Assembly: GCF_013408825.1 (NCBI RefSeq)
Contig: NZ_JACCBZ010000010.1
Coordinates: 83,472-147,471, forward strand
DNA: 64,000 bases
From: Mucilaginibacter tundrae
Lineage (GTDB): Bacteria > Bacteroidota > Bacteroidia > Sphingobacteriales > Sphingobacteriaceae
Direction of reading: 5' to 3'
A program made the position numbers and the translations under genes. This document shows positions 16,454 to 24,740 of this stretch, piece after piece. The notes under the pieces were generated by a model, which saw nothing but the letters and a program-made list of their open reading frames with translations, did not search any database and was not told the origin of the DNA. Each line of letters starts with the position of its first letter. Position 1 is the first letter of the stretch.

Positions 16454-16894
16454 TCAGTTATCGCGCAGCTCTTTAACGATCTTTTTGCAGCCGTCCTCAA
16501 TCAAATCAAAAACAGGCGCAAATTGGGTATCGTCATAATAAGGGTCGGGGACTTCTTTACTGCCTAATAGTAGTTTTACCTTGTCGGTGGCTTGTTTATT
16601 GGGCGCCATGGCCAGCACATCAGCTAAGTTGTTTCGGTCCATCACATAAATGTGGTCAAACTCTTCAAAATCACTTTGCCTAAATTGTCGGCAAACCTGG
16701 TGACCAATAGGTACGCCACGTTCATGGGCTACACGGGTTGAACGCCTATCCGGTCCCTGGCCAACATGCCAGTTACCCGTGCCTGCCGAATCAATTTCCC
16801 AGCCCAAATTATTCTTATCCGACAAGTCCTGCATGATCCCCTCCGCCAGCGGCGAACGGCAAATATTGCCCAGGCAAACCATTAGTATTTTCAT
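16454..16894 (-). CDS. Low-molecular-weight protein-tyrosine-phosphatase
   Basis: A 146-residue cytoplasmic phosphatase. The P-loop VCLGNICRSP gives catalytic Cys7 and Arg13, and the general acid is Asp117 in DPYYDD (117-122). Length and fold are normal. It hydrolyses phosphotyrosine or small phosphomonoesters; in several bacteria this family regulates exopolysaccharide export, but no tyrosine kinase or polysaccharide gene lies nearby. The S1/P1 nuclease gene follows on the same strand after 90 bp that contain a short inverted repeat, so joint transcription is uncertain. The 177 bp on the far side (16277-16453) contain no feature I can support. Confidence 0.93.
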   Translation of the reverse strand: MKILMVCLGNICRSPLAEGIMQDLSDKNNLGWEIDSAGTGNWHVGQGPDRRSTRVAHERGVPIGHQVCRQFRQSDFEEFDHIYVMDRNNLADVLAMAPNKQATDKVKLLLGSKEVPDPYYDDTQFAPVFDLIEDGCKKIVKELRDN

Positions 16895-16904
16895 TGTTGA
16901 GGTT

Positions 16905-16980
16905 GAATTGGTTGATTGGTGGTTGATTAAGTTTTAATGAAGTTTAACTACTCACACAATCAACTTAATCAACCATTCAA
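16905..16980. repeat. Imperfect inverted repeat, GGTTGATTAAGTT type
   Basis: GGTTGATTAAGTT (16921-16933) is matched by AACTTAATCAACC (16962-16974), a perfect 13-bp pair around 28 bp, with weaker extensions on both sides. A related but less regular sequence precedes ybaB (21915-22045). Confidence 0.6.
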
Positions 16981-16984
16981 CTAA

Positions 16985-17779
16985 CTATCCAAATATCGCA
17001 TTCAACACACCAGCTAGCCTAACACCTGCTTTTAGCAATTGGTGGTTGAGGATCGCGATATGCGTAAAATTATATTTATAATTCAGGTTATCACCTGGTT
17101 TTATATCGGTATAAAGTTTTTCCGCGATTTGGTTTGATTCAAACAGCCACTCGCTTACCGGCGCTTTTTGCCATTCTTTAACTTCTGCAGGTGTAGCATC
17201 ATTTACCGCCGCGGCGTATTCGGTATAACTTAATTGCTGAAAATCGATCAGCTGTGAATCCCAAACCGAATGCAGGTTGGTTGGGTTATTAAACCAGGTC
17301 ACTTTAAAATCGTTACCGCCTTTGTCATCGGCATGGGCTACGTGCATTGGCTGGTGTACATCTTCAATAATATGTATCAGCATACGCAGGTCAAGCACTT
17401 TATCTTTTTTAGGCAGATTCTTGCTTTTTAACTGGCCTATCAGGTAATTAATTTTTGTATAAGCATCAACGCTGGTATCCTGTTTCAAAAACACCACCAG
17501 TTCGGGGTAGGTATAAGCTTTATTCAAATCAACATAATGCCATGGCGACATGTAGCTGTAAGCCGGGTCCGATTTGATAAAATCGGCCCAGGTACTTGCC
17601 ATGGCTACTGTTTCGTGTCCCAAAATAGCTTTAACCGCAGCCCGGGCTTTAGGGTTTAAATAGCTTTCGGCAATTTGACCACAAATACGGTGACCGTTAG
17701 TACCCCATGCCATGCTCTGTACGGGCACATACAATAATGCAGCGCCAATAAGTAGTTTTTTAAAGAATGATGTTTTCAT
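16985..17779 (-). CDS. S1/P1-type zinc-dependent nuclease, exported
   Basis: A 264-residue secreted nuclease. From the ATG at 17779 a Sec signal peptide ends just before W25, and the mature protein starts WGTNGHRI, so the amino-terminal tryptophan can act as zinc ligand as in P1 nuclease. Other ligands are in WADF, SPWHYVDL, HIIEDVHQPMHVAHADD and NLHSVWDSQ. The enzyme cuts single-stranded DNA and RNA and removes 3' phosphates from nucleotides outside the cell, probably for phosphate and nucleoside scavenging. A lipoprotein gene lies 5 bp upstream on the same strand, indicating cotranscription. Confidence 0.93.
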   Translation of the reverse strand: MKTSFFKKLLIGAALLYVPVQSMAWGTNGHRICGQIAESYLNPKARAAVKAILGHETVAMASTWADFIKSDPAYSYMSPWHYVDLNKAYTYPELVVFLKQDTSVDAYTKINYLIGQLKSKNLPKKDKVLDLRMLIHIIEDVHQPMHVAHADDKGGNDFKVTWFNNPTNLHSVWDSQLIDFQQLSYTEYAAAVNDATPAEVKEWQKAPVSEWLFESNQIAEKLYTDIKPGDNLNYKYNFTHIAILNHQLLKAGVRLAGVLNAIFG

Positions 17780-17784
17780 AAATC

Positions 17785-18285
17785 TTAAAGTGGTTTTACA
17801 ATACAAGTAGTTCTTTTTATTAACCGCGCTGTTATAGGAATAACAGCCGATGTGCTTGAAAATTGATAAACAGAGTCTGTTTTTTTGGTAACCTTAAACA
17901 CTTCCTCATACATGCCGAAACGGAAACACCCGGCTGTTTCTTTCAGGGTAAAATCGGGCTTACAGAACTCGCCCTTCAAAAACAGGGAATCATTCCGCTG
18001 TCCATAGTTGCCTTTGGTATATTCAGTCCAATGGCCGGCTTTCATGCAGCTATCGGCGCCATAGTTTACCTTGGTAAATGTTTTTATCGATACAAAAAAA
18101 GAATCGCAGGTAAACTTAAAATGATACAGCGAGTACGTCAACAATTTTTTCTGCATCGGTACCGAATCCTGCTGCCATTCGCCTTGAAACTCCTTCACAC
18201 CCGGCTTTTGCGTGTTAGGGTTCATCCAGCAGGAGCCCAGGAATAAAGTTGTTAAAAGAAAGAGGGCTAGTGTCAGTTTTTGCAT
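17785..18285 (-). CDS. Hypothetical lipoprotein
   Basis: A 166-residue protein not recognised by family. It begins with a lipoprotein signal peptide ending LGSC, with Cys19 as the lipid anchor. The remainder resembles a small beta-rich (lipocalin-like) domain: EFQGEWQQDSVPMQK, then several strands with aromatic residues. No catalytic motif is visible. Its stop lies 5 bp before the S1/P1 nuclease start, so the two are likely expressed together and both reach the envelope. Upstream lies an inverted repeat (18301-18375) and fumC. Confidence 0.7.
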   Translation of the reverse strand: MQKLTLALFLLTTLFLGSCWMNPNTQKPGVKEFQGEWQQDSVPMQKKLLTYSLYHFKFTCDSFFVSIKTFTKVNYGADSCMKAGHWTEYTKGNYGQRNDSLFLKGEFCKPDFTLKETAGCFRFGMYEEVFKVTKKTDSVYQFSSTSAVIPITARLIKRTTCIVKPL

Positions 18286-18300
18286 TTATACTTTTTGATT

Positions 18301-18375
18301 TGTCATTCTCAACGAAGTGAAGAATCTGTAAAGTAGTTTACACCGTACAGATTCTTCGCTGCGCTCAGAATGACA
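18301..18375. repeat. 30-bp-arm inverted repeat (TGTCATTCTnAnCG...AAGAATCTGTA)
   Basis: Left arm 18301-18330 starts TGTCATTCTCAACGAAGTGA; the right arm 18346-18375 is its complement with 5 mismatches and a 15-bp centre. A half copy lies at 22376-22405. It separates fumC from the lipoprotein gene, both on the minus strand, and would form a strong hairpin in that transcript. Confidence 0.8.
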
Positions 18376-18390
18376 ATTTATTTTGGCGAT

Positions 18391-19788
18391 CTATTTTAAA
18401 GATCCTATCATATCTTCAGGCCTAACCCATTGGTCAAACTGTTCGTTGGTTAATAAGCCGAGGCCCAAAGCAGCTTCACGTAATGAAAGGTTTTCCTTCA
18501 ACGCTTTTTTAGCGATTTTGGCGGCATTCTCATAACCGATATGCGGATTTAACGCAGTAACCAGCATTAACGAGTTTTCCAGGTGTTTTTTGATACCGGC
18601 ATAGTTTGGCTGTATACCTGCAGCGCAATGATCATTAAATGATACGCAGGCATCACCAATTAAACGTGCCGATTGTAAAAAATTAGCCGCCATAACCGGC
18701 TTAAACACATTCAGCTCATAATGTCCATTGCTGCCTGCTATTGAAATGGTAACATCGTTACCCATCACCTGTGCCGCTACCATGGTAACTGCCTCGTTTT
18801 GGGTTGGGTTAACTTTGCCCGGCATAATTGATGAACCCGGCTCATTATCCGGAATATGAATTTCTCCAATACCTGAACGCGGACCAGAAGCCAGCATCCT
18901 GATGTCGTTCGCGATCTTCATTAATGATACAGCGATCTGTTTTAAAGCACCGTGGCTCTCCACAATCGCATCATGCGCGGCCAAAGCTTCAAATTTATTT
19001 TCCGCGGTGCGGAAGGGTAGGCCGGTAAACTGAGCGATATACTCAGCTACCTTAATATCATAACCTTTTGGGGTGTTGATGCCTGTACCAACAGCGGTAC
19101 CGCCAAGCGCAAGCTCAGATAAGTGATCTAAAGTATTCTTCAAGGCCTTCAAACCATGATCCAACTGAGATACATAACCTGAAAACTCCTGGCCTAAGGT
19201 CAGTGGTGTAGCATCCATTAAATGGGTGCGGCCAATTTTAACTACGGTTTTAAATTCTTCTGATTTTGCTTTCAGTGTATCGCGCAGCTTTTCTACTCCC
19301 GGGATAGTTACATCAATTACCATTTTGTAGGCGGCGATGTGCATAGCGGTAGGGTAAGTATCATTTGATGATTGTGATTTATTCACATCGTCATTCGGGT
19401 GGACGAAAGTTTTTCCTTCGCCAAGTTTATTTCCCTGTAAAACGTGTGAACGGTTAGCAATAACCTCGTTCACATTCATGTTTGATTGCGTGCCCGAGCC
19501 TGTTTGCCAAATCACCAACGGAAATTCGCCAGCTAAGCTACCGGTTAATATCTCATCACAAACCTGGGCGATCAGGTCGCGTTTTTCCGCAGGCAATACG
19601 CCGCAATCTGTATTGGTATAAGCAGCAGCCTTTTTCAGATAAGCAAAAGCAGCAATAATTTCTTTAGGCATTGATGCTTCCGGCCCGATCTTAAAATTAT
19701 TACGTGATCTTTCGGTTTGCGCACCCCAGTATTTGTCGGCAGGTACTTGTACCTCGCCCATGGTATCATGTTCAGTTCTGAAACTCAT
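18391..19788 (-). CDS. fumC: Class II fumarate hydratase
   Basis: A 465-residue iron-independent fumarase that interconverts fumarate and malate in the TCA cycle. Family features are [10 protein letters not shown] (96-105), which contacts substrate, [16 protein letters not shown], and the mobile signature loop [11 protein letters not shown] (near 317-327), whose serine is catalytic. Full length, no irregularity. The promoter is unusually clear: TTTA-N18-TAACTTTG with the -7 box 19 nt upstream of the ATG. A divergent small gene begins 122 bp away. Confidence 0.97.
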   Translation of the reverse strand: MSFRTEHDTMGEVQVPADKYWGAQTERSRNNFKIGPEASMPKEIIAAFAYLKKAAAYTNTDCGVLPAEKRDLIAQVCDEILTGSLAGEFPLVIWQTGSGTQSNMNVNEVIANRSHVLQGNKLGEGKTFVHPNDDVNKSQSSNDTYPTAMHIAAYKMVIDVTIPGVEKLRDTLKAKSEEFKTVVKIGRTHLMDATPLTLGQEFSGYVSQLDHGLKALKNTLDHLSELALGGTAVGTGINTPKGYDIKVAEYIAQFTGLPFRTAENKFEALAAHDAIVESHGALKQIAVSLMKIANDIRMLASGPRSGIGEIHIPDNEPGSSIMPGKVNPTQNEAVTMVAAQVMGNDVTISIAGSNGHYELNVFKPVMAANFLQSARLIGDACVSFNDHCAAGIQPNYAGIKKHLENSLMLVTALNPHIGYENAAKIAKKALKENLSLREAALGLGLLTNEQFDQWVRPEDMIGSLK

Positions 19789-19807
19789 TGTATTATATTT
19801 TGCAGCG

Positions 19808-19837
19808 CAAAGTTATGTTTTATATGGAGGATATAAA
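19808..19837 (-). promoter_or_regulatory. fumC promoter, TTTA-N18-TAACTTTG
   Basis: On the minus strand the -7 box TAACTTTG (19808-19815) matches TAnnTTTG exactly; an upstream TTTA (19834-19837) at 18 bp is one base from the -33 consensus. Confidence 0.6.
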
Positions 19838-19910
19838 CTGAAAACGGTAATCTTTTTAGTACAAAAACTAATCTGTATTAGGGATGATTATAATTTAACA
19901 ATGCGTTAAT

Positions 19911-20147
19911 ATGCCCAAATGCAACATCATATATACCTCTCCGCAAAAGGACCATTATGTATGGGATGGTACTTCGCTAACCAAGCTAGAAAAAGCTGAA
20001 CAGGAAACGCTTCGCTTTAGTGGGAAATCATTTAAACAAGATGAGCTGGATGAAGCTATAAAAGATTGCAAAAAAGCAATAGAACAATCATTCCCTAAAG
20101 ATGAAAATCCAGAAATTAAAACTGTCAAAATAACCGTATCCGACTAA
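19911..20147 (+). CDS. Small hypothetical protein
   Basis: A 78-residue soluble protein of unknown function with no signal or membrane segment. It begins MPKCNIIYTSPQKDHYVW and has a lysine- and glutamate-rich middle (DELDEAIKDCKKAIEQ) that looks like an amphipathic helix, then a short strand TVKITVSD. Codon use is like its neighbours. It is divergent from fumC and its stop abuts, with no gap, the stop of the opposite-strand lipoprotein gene. The likelihood that it is real rests on composition and on the ATG lying at the end of a gene-free promoter-size gap. Confidence 0.6.
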   Translation: MPKCNIIYTSPQKDHYVWDGTSLTKLEKAEQETLRFSGKSFKQDELDEAIKDCKKAIEQSFPKDENPEIKTVKITVSD

Positions 20148-20561
20148 CTATTTTATCGGGTTATAATTCCTTTGTCTGCGCCAAACCGCCAGCGGGATAT
20201 ATTTGGCTTTCTTAGTATCTAAAAAATAAACTTTGTTGGTTTTGGGGTATACAATAAAACTAAACCAGATCTCACCCGGCGCACTATCATATTCCGATAC
20301 CTTTACCGAATAAAAACTCTGCGTAGCTGACGGGCGGGTATTTATATAAGCGATCAGGTGCTTTTTGCCGTGCGAATTTTTCTTACATAACGTATTTGCC
20401 TTTGTTACTTCGGGTAAGCTATTGATAGTTGTAATAACCTGTCCCTCTGTCTGCGGCTGATTGTCGTCACTTACCGGTTTTTTTACGGCACAGGAGACTG
20501 CCAAAAATAAGATAGCGGCAAAGATCGGAATGTATAGTTTAACTCTATTAAATAAACCCAT
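20148..20561 (-). CDS. Hypothetical lipoprotein
   Basis: A 137-residue protein with an N-terminal hydrophobic segment and lipobox AVSC, Cys24 being the probable anchor. The mature part contains a hydrophilic linker (residues 28-45) and a small beta domain with NTRPSATQSFYSVKV and GEIWFSFIVYPKTNKVYFLD. No family is recognised. The stop abuts that of the plus-strand small gene, and the start faces a 138-bp gap shared with the divergent beta-lactamase-like lipoprotein. That gap holds no promoter box that I can support. Confidence 0.7.
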   Translation of the reverse strand: MGLFNRVKLYIPIFAAILFLAVSCAVKKPVSDDNQPQTEGQVITTINSLPEVTKANTLCKKNSHGKKHLIAYINTRPSATQSFYSVKVSEYDSAPGEIWFSFIVYPKTNKVYFLDTKKAKYIPLAVWRRQRNYNPIK

Positions 20562-20699
20562 AATTAATAATTTCTATTCATTATACAGTCAAAACCCAAA
20601 ATCGTTCATAATATTATCTAAATGTTTAAAACTTAAAATAGTTAACGATTGTATAATTTCTGAATTTCGCCATCGTTAATTGATTGACTGCATCTGCTT

Positions 20700-21917
20700 A
20701 TGATTTTATATAAAAATATTCTTACTGTTTCGTTTACACTGCTTTGTTTAGCTTCCTGCTCTCAGGATAAAAAAAATAAAAACCAGGTTTCTTCCACGCC
20801 CGACCTCGATAAGCCCTTCAACTCCAAACAATATCTGCAATACGATCCTAAACACGCCGACCAAAGAATAGACGCGTTTATGAAACACTTGCACCAGGTA
20901 GCCAACTTTAATGGCGATATACTGGTAGCGAAAAAAGGTAAGATCATTTACGAAGGGGCATTCGGCTGGGCGGATTACCCTAACATGCACCCCTTAACAG
21001 TCGATTCTAAATTTCAACTTGCATCGGTATCAAAAACCATTACCTCTACAGCTATTTTGCAACTGATGGAACGCGGCAAGCTTAAACTGAACCAGGATGT
21101 GCGCGATTTCTTCCCGAATTTTCCATACGAGGGCGTAACCATTCGTTTGTTATTAACCCACCGTTCGGGTATGATGAACTATGTATATTTTGTAGATGGC
21201 GTGTACCGCTCCGAACATCGCGACCAGCGTAAAGGCATTACCAACCAGCAAACTATGGACATGATCGCTCAATACAAACCCGCTCGGTTCAACAAACCTG
21301 ACAAAAGCTTTTTGTATAACAACTCCAACTTTATGGTGCTTGGCTCTATCATAGAAAAAGTAACCGGAATGAGTTATGCCGACTATGTGAAGCAAAATAT
21401 TTTCATTCCTGCAGGGATGGCTAATACTGCTGTGTACTCAAAAGCAGTGTATGACAAAATTCCAACCTTTGTGCTGGGGCATGATCGTAATAGCTGGAAA
21501 TATTCTGTAGCGCCAAATTTTTTAGATGGCCCGGTAGGAGCTTATGGAGTTTACAGCACAGTTGCTGATTTGTTTTTATTCGATAGAGCATTAAGGGCGG
21601 GCCGCTTGCTTAAACCGGCAACCCAGGATTCCGCTTATACAGATCGAAACCCGATGATCCGTGGCCACTTTAATTATGGTTACGGTTGGAGGCTATTCGA
21701 AGCGCCGGGCGAAAAAGTAGTTTACCATACCGGCTGGTGGCACGGGTTCAGGCACATCTTTTTGCGTGATATGAAAAATGATGTAACCATCGTGATATTA
21801 GGAAATATGGTAAATGGCAGCTTATTGCATTTAGATGATCTGTTTAAACTAACCGGTATGCCAATAGTACGTAAAAGCGCTTATACTGGTAATGGGGAAA
21901 CAGAAGAGGACCAATAA
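20700..21917 (+). CDS. Beta-lactamase/PBP4-like serine hydrolase lipoprotein
   Basis: A 405-residue lipoprotein: the signal peptide ends CLASC with Cys20. A class C beta-lactamase-fold domain follows, with SVSK (109-112) as SxxK, YNN (206-208) as the YxN motif, and HTGWWHG near residue 340 as the KTG equivalent. All three active-site motifs are intact. Such proteins act as D-aminopeptidases, esterases or carboxypeptidases; true beta-lactam resistance is unlikely on the motif pattern alone. It is the second protein of this fold in the window (compare 11165-12979) but has no additional domain. YbaB follows after 134 bp. Confidence 0.9.
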   Translation: MILYKNILTVSFTLLCLASCSQDKKNKNQVSSTPDLDKPFNSKQYLQYDPKHADQRIDAFMKHLHQVANFNGDILVAKKGKIIYEGAFGWADYPNMHPLTVDSKFQLASVSKTITSTAILQLMERGKLKLNQDVRDFFPNFPYEGVTIRLLLTHRSGMMNYVYFVDGVYRSEHRDQRKGITNQQTMDMIAQYKPARFNKPDKSFLYNNSNFMVLGSIIEKVTGMSYADYVKQNIFIPAGMANTAVYSKAVYDKIPTFVLGHDRNSWKYSVAPNFLDGPVGAYGVYSTVADLFLFDRALRAGRLLKPATQDSAYTDRNPMIRGHFNYGYGWRLFEAPGEKVVYHTGWWHGFRHIFLRDMKNDVTIVILGNMVNGSLLHLDDLFKLTGMPIVRKSAYTGNGETEEDQ

Positions 21918-22045
21918 TTGGTTGAGTGGGTTGGAATAGGTTTATTTAGTGAGTAGTTATTTGCTGAAGAGAAACCATAATCTTATAAGCTTGTTGTAAA
22001 AGAACTTATTTAACTCAATCCTACATAATCAACCCAATAAACTAA
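21915..22045. repeat. Irregular inverted repeat before ybaB
   Basis: TTGGTTGAGTGGGTTGGAAT on the left is roughly complemented by TTAACTCAATCCTACATAAT and CAACCCAATAA on the right. It resembles the 16905-16980 element in theme (GGTTGA/TCAACC) but pairs only partly. Confidence 0.4.
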
Positions 22046-22051
22046 TAACCA

Positions 22052-22357
22052 ATGTTTGATAAAATAATGGAAGCCCAGCAAAAGGCTGGTGAAGTAAAAA
22101 AGCGCCTGGACGCGATAAGCGTGACCGGCACTGCTGAAGGCGGAAAGATAACCGTAAATGCTAATGCTAACAAAGTAATTCAGTCCATCAATATAGACGA
22201 AAACTTTTTTGCTGATGCCGATAAAGAAGAATTAGAAGAACTACTGGTAATAGCCATAAACAAAGCTATGGAACAGGCTGAAAACGTAAGCCAAAGCGAA
22301 ATGGCAGCCATGACACAACAAATGTTTGGTGGATTGGGCGGCTTGTTTGGAAAATAA
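22052..22357 (+). CDS. YbaB/EbfC family nucleoid-associated protein
   Basis: A 101-residue DNA-binding protein of the YbaB family, of normal length. It shows the helix MFDKIMEAQQKAGEVKKRL, the central sheet with GTAEGGKITVNANANKV, the segment NIDENFF, and the C-terminal amphipathic helix ending in a glycine-methionine tail (MFGGLGGLFGK). The dimer forms tweezers that bind duplex DNA and compact the chromosome. In many bacteria the gene neighbours recR or dnaX; here it does not. A UPF0173 hydrolase gene follows on the same strand after a half copy of an intergenic repeat. Confidence 0.93.
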   Translation: MFDKIMEAQQKAGEVKKRLDAISVTGTAEGGKITVNANANKVIQSINIDENFFADADKEELEELLVIAINKAMEQAENVSQSEMAAMTQQMFGGLGGLFGK

Positions 22358-22375
22358 TAAAAGCTTGGGCCGTGC

Positions 22376-22405
22376 GAATCCTTCTTCACTCCATTGAGAA
22401 TGACA
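22376..22405. repeat. Half copy of the 18301-18375 repeat
   Basis: GAATCCTTCTTCACTCCATT followed by GAGAATGACA is the complement of the left arm at 18301 with scattered mismatches. The second arm is missing. Confidence 0.55.
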
Positions 22406-22496
22406 AGATAACAAAGTAAAAGTTTGGTCATTAAATTCCACTTTAGGAAAACTTATGCCAAGGCTTCTTACTTTTATCGTAAACACATCAAACAGT

Positions 22497-23171
22497 ATGA
22501 AAATCAATTATTATGGCCAATCTTGCGTTCAAATAGAAGCAGGTGGCAAAACACTATTATTTGATCCCTTTATTTCACCAAATCCCTTGGCGGGCCATAT
22601 TGATATTAATAGCCTTAAACCGGATTATATCCTGGTATCTCATGGACACGGCGACCACATAGCCGACCTGGTAGCTATCCAAAAAAACAGCGATGCGAGG
22701 GTTATTTGCATAGCTGAGATAGCTGGATGGTTAGGCAAGCAAGATATCGAAGCACATGGCATGAATATAGGTGGTGGTTATAACTTCGACTTCGGCCGTG
22801 TTAAAATGGTTAACGCTATCCACTCCAGCTCAATGCCAGATGGCAGTTACGGGGGCAATCCTGCTGGCTTTGTAATCTATGCTGAAGGCAAAGCGATCTA
22901 TTTCGCAGGTGATACCGCGCTTACCTATGATATGAAGCTATTGGCCGATGATAACCTGGATTGGGCCATTTTACCAATTGGCGATAATTATACAATGGGC
23001 GCCGATGATGCCATTAAGGCTTGTGATTTCATCAATTGCAAAAATGTGATTGGTGTACACTATGACTCATTCCCGGTAATTAAGATAGATAAAGGCGAGG
23101 TTATGGAAAAATTTGTAAAGGCAGGCCTTAATTTAAAACTACCTGCAATAGGCGAAAGTTTATCGCTGTAA
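22497..23171 (+). CDS. UPF0173 family metal-dependent hydrolase (MBL fold)
   Basis: A 224-residue metallo-beta-lactamase-fold protein of the UPF0173 group. The ATG at 22497 is preferred since it begins directly with MKINYYGQSCVQIEAGGKTL, the conserved first strands; a longer frame adds 14 residues. The metal-binding motif is SHGHGDHIAD; further ligands are in AIHSSS, FAGDTALT and GVHYDSFP. Substrate is unknown; members hydrolyse esters or phosphodiesters in vitro. It is followed by a strong hairpin terminator 5 bp after the stop. Confidence 0.92.
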   Translation: MKINYYGQSCVQIEAGGKTLLFDPFISPNPLAGHIDINSLKPDYILVSHGHGDHIADLVAIQKNSDARVICIAEIAGWLGKQDIEAHGMNIGGGYNFDFGRVKMVNAIHSSSMPDGSYGGNPAGFVIYAEGKAIYFAGDTALTYDMKLLADDNLDWAILPIGDNYTMGADDAIKACDFINCKNVIGVHYDSFPVIKIDKGEVMEKFVKAGLNLKLPAIGESLSL

Positions 23172-23176
23172 ATAGC

Positions 23177-23214
23177 AAAATCCCTGCTAATAAATATTAG
23201 CAGGGATTTTTTAT
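23177..23214 (+). terminator. Intrinsic terminator after the UPF0173 gene
   Basis: AAAATCCCTGCTAATA pairs perfectly with TATTAGCAGGGATTTT across AA, followed by TTATTATT. The stem of 16 bp with A/T flanks suggests it works in both directions, also for the broken small gene on the other strand. Confidence 0.88.
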
Positions 23215-23216
23215 TA

Positions 23217-23399
23217 TTACGATCCCACTTTGGTGCTGTCTTTAACTTTTACCTTCGTTTTACCGTTCTTTGTCTTTATTTTTTTCTTCATTTTACTGGT
23301 ATCTGTCTGCATAGCTTTTGTACTATGCATTGGTATCGCCGCAAATACACTTCCAAATTAGATCGCTGCTAAAGCAATCATACAAAACATTTTTTTCAT
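23217..23399 (-). pseudogene. Small exported basic protein interrupted by an in-frame stop
   Basis: From the ATG at 23399 the minus strand reads MKKMFCMIALAAI, then TAA, then continues in the same frame FGSVFAAIPMHSTKAMQTDT and a lysine-rich tail KKKIKTKNGKTKVKVKDSTK to a second stop at 23217-23219. Joined, these would be a 60-codon small exported protein whose signal peptide ends around VFAA. The tail resembles small Lys/Asp-rich exported proteins common in this group. The stop lies inside the signal peptide. A terminator lies just beyond the end, as expected for a once-working gene. Alternatives are a sequencing error or use of the internal ATG (MHSTK), which would give a cytosolic peptide. 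It accounts for most of the 306-bp gap before glgC; the remaining 78 bp show nothing. Confidence 0.65.
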
Positions 23400-23477
23400 G
23401 GTATAATTTTTTAGTTTTCAATTTGTGTTCTACTATAACACAAAAATTAACCAAAAATTGTTTTTATTATCTTAAAA

Positions 23478-24740
23478 TTAAATAATAGTGCCGTGCGGGA
23501 TAATTGCCCGCTTTTTAACAACTACAATTCCATCCTGCACGGTATGCGTACCGTAGTCGCCATCTTCCAGCTTTTCGCCGCAATTAATACTTACATCATT
23601 ACCAATATAAGTGTTTTTATCGATGATGGCGTTTTTGATCGTACACCTGTCGCCAATACCCATTATTGGCGAATCGCTTACCTTTGATTCTTCTATCTGC
23701 TCCAGCGTCTGGTAATTATCGCTCCCCATTACGTAGCAATTTTCAATTGTTGTATCAAAACCAATGCGGGTACGTATGCCTATGATTGAACGTGTAATAT
23801 GACTTGCATTTATAATACACCCATCGGCAATAATAGCTTTATCTACCTGCGTACCACTCATTTTTGATGGCGGTAACATCCGTGCACGGGTAAAGATGTA
23901 ATTCTTATCAAACAGATTAAACTGTGGAATATCGTCCGTAAGCCCTAAATTAGCATCAAAAAACGATGGTATGGTACCAATATCAGTCCAATAACCTTCA
24001 TACTGATAGCTTAAAACCTTGTGGTTATCAATCGACTGCGGGATGATTTCTTTACCAAAATCGGTACGCTCATTACCTTGCAAAAGCTCATATAGCAAAT
24101 CGCGATTGAATATATAAATCCCCATTGACGCCAGGTACAAACGTCCTTGTGCCTTCATTTCATCGCTAACCTCCGATGCCCAGCTTTCAAAATTAGTTTT
24201 TGGTTTTTCGATAAAGGCGGTAACCATGCTTTCCTCGTTGGTTTTTAAGATACCGAAACCAGGAACATCATTAGCATGCACTGGAATAGTAGCGATAGAT
24301 ATTTCCGCATCCGCTTTGATGTGATTATCAATCATTTCCTCAAAATCCATCTGATATAATTGATCGCCGGAAAGAATCAACACATAATCAAACTCATGTA
24401 CTGCCAAATGATGTAAACTCTGCCTAACCGCATCCGCTGTTCCCTGGAACCATGATCCGCTTGTTGGCGTTTGCTCGGCTGCCAAAATATCTACGAAAGC
24501 CTCACTAAAGCTGCTAAAGTGGTAGGTGTTTTTGATGTGCTTATTTAACGAAGCCGAATTAAACTGCGTTAATACATAAATACGTGTAATACCCGAATGC
24601 AAACAATTAGAGATGGGTATATCAACCAAACGGTATTTACCGGCAATTGGAACGGCTGGCTTGGAACGAGTTGCGGTAAGGGGCGATAGGCGACTGCCCT
24701 GGCCACCGCCAAGCACAATGCAGATTACTTTTGAGGTCAT
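23478..24740 (-). CDS. glgC: Glucose-1-phosphate adenylyltransferase (ADP-glucose pyrophosphorylase)
   Basis: A 420-residue nucleotidyltransferase that makes ADP-glucose from glucose 1-phosphate and ATP, the committed step of glycogen synthesis. The nucleotide loop GGGQGSRLSPLTATRSKPAV and GKYRLVDIPISN occupy residues 11-45; GTADAVRQ and the substrate segment GIYIFNRD are present. The C-terminal left-handed beta-helix (about 295-420) contains hexapeptide-like repeats. Its start overlaps the end of glgA by 4 bp (ATGA), so translation is probably coupled and the enzyme made with its downstream partner in the pathway. No branching enzyme or phosphorylase gene is in the window. Confidence 0.96.
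   Translation of the reverse strand: MTSKVICIVLGGGQGSRLSPLTATRSKPAVPIAGKYRLVDIPISNCLHSGITRIYVLTQFNSASLNKHIKNTYHFSSFSEAFVDILAAEQTPTSGSWFQGTADAVRQSLHHLAVHEFDYVLILSGDQLYQMDFEEMIDNHIKADAEISIATIPVHANDVPGFGILKTNEESMVTAFIEKPKTNFESWASEVSDEMKAQGRLYLASMGIYIFNRDLLYELLQGNERTDFGKEIIPQSIDNHKVLSYQYEGYWTDIGTIPSFFDANLGLTDDIPQFNLFDKNYIFTRARMLPPSKMSGTQVDKAIIADGCIINASHITRSIIGIRTRIGFDTTIENCYVMGSDNYQTLEQIEESKVSDSPIMGIGDRCTIKNAIIDKNTYIGNDVSINCGEKLEDGDYGTHTVQDGIVVVKKRAIIPHGTII

Noticed and set aside
20700..21917. Beta-lactam resistance gene
   Set aside because: The motifs also fit many D-peptidases and esterases; nothing in the sequence or context points to resistance.
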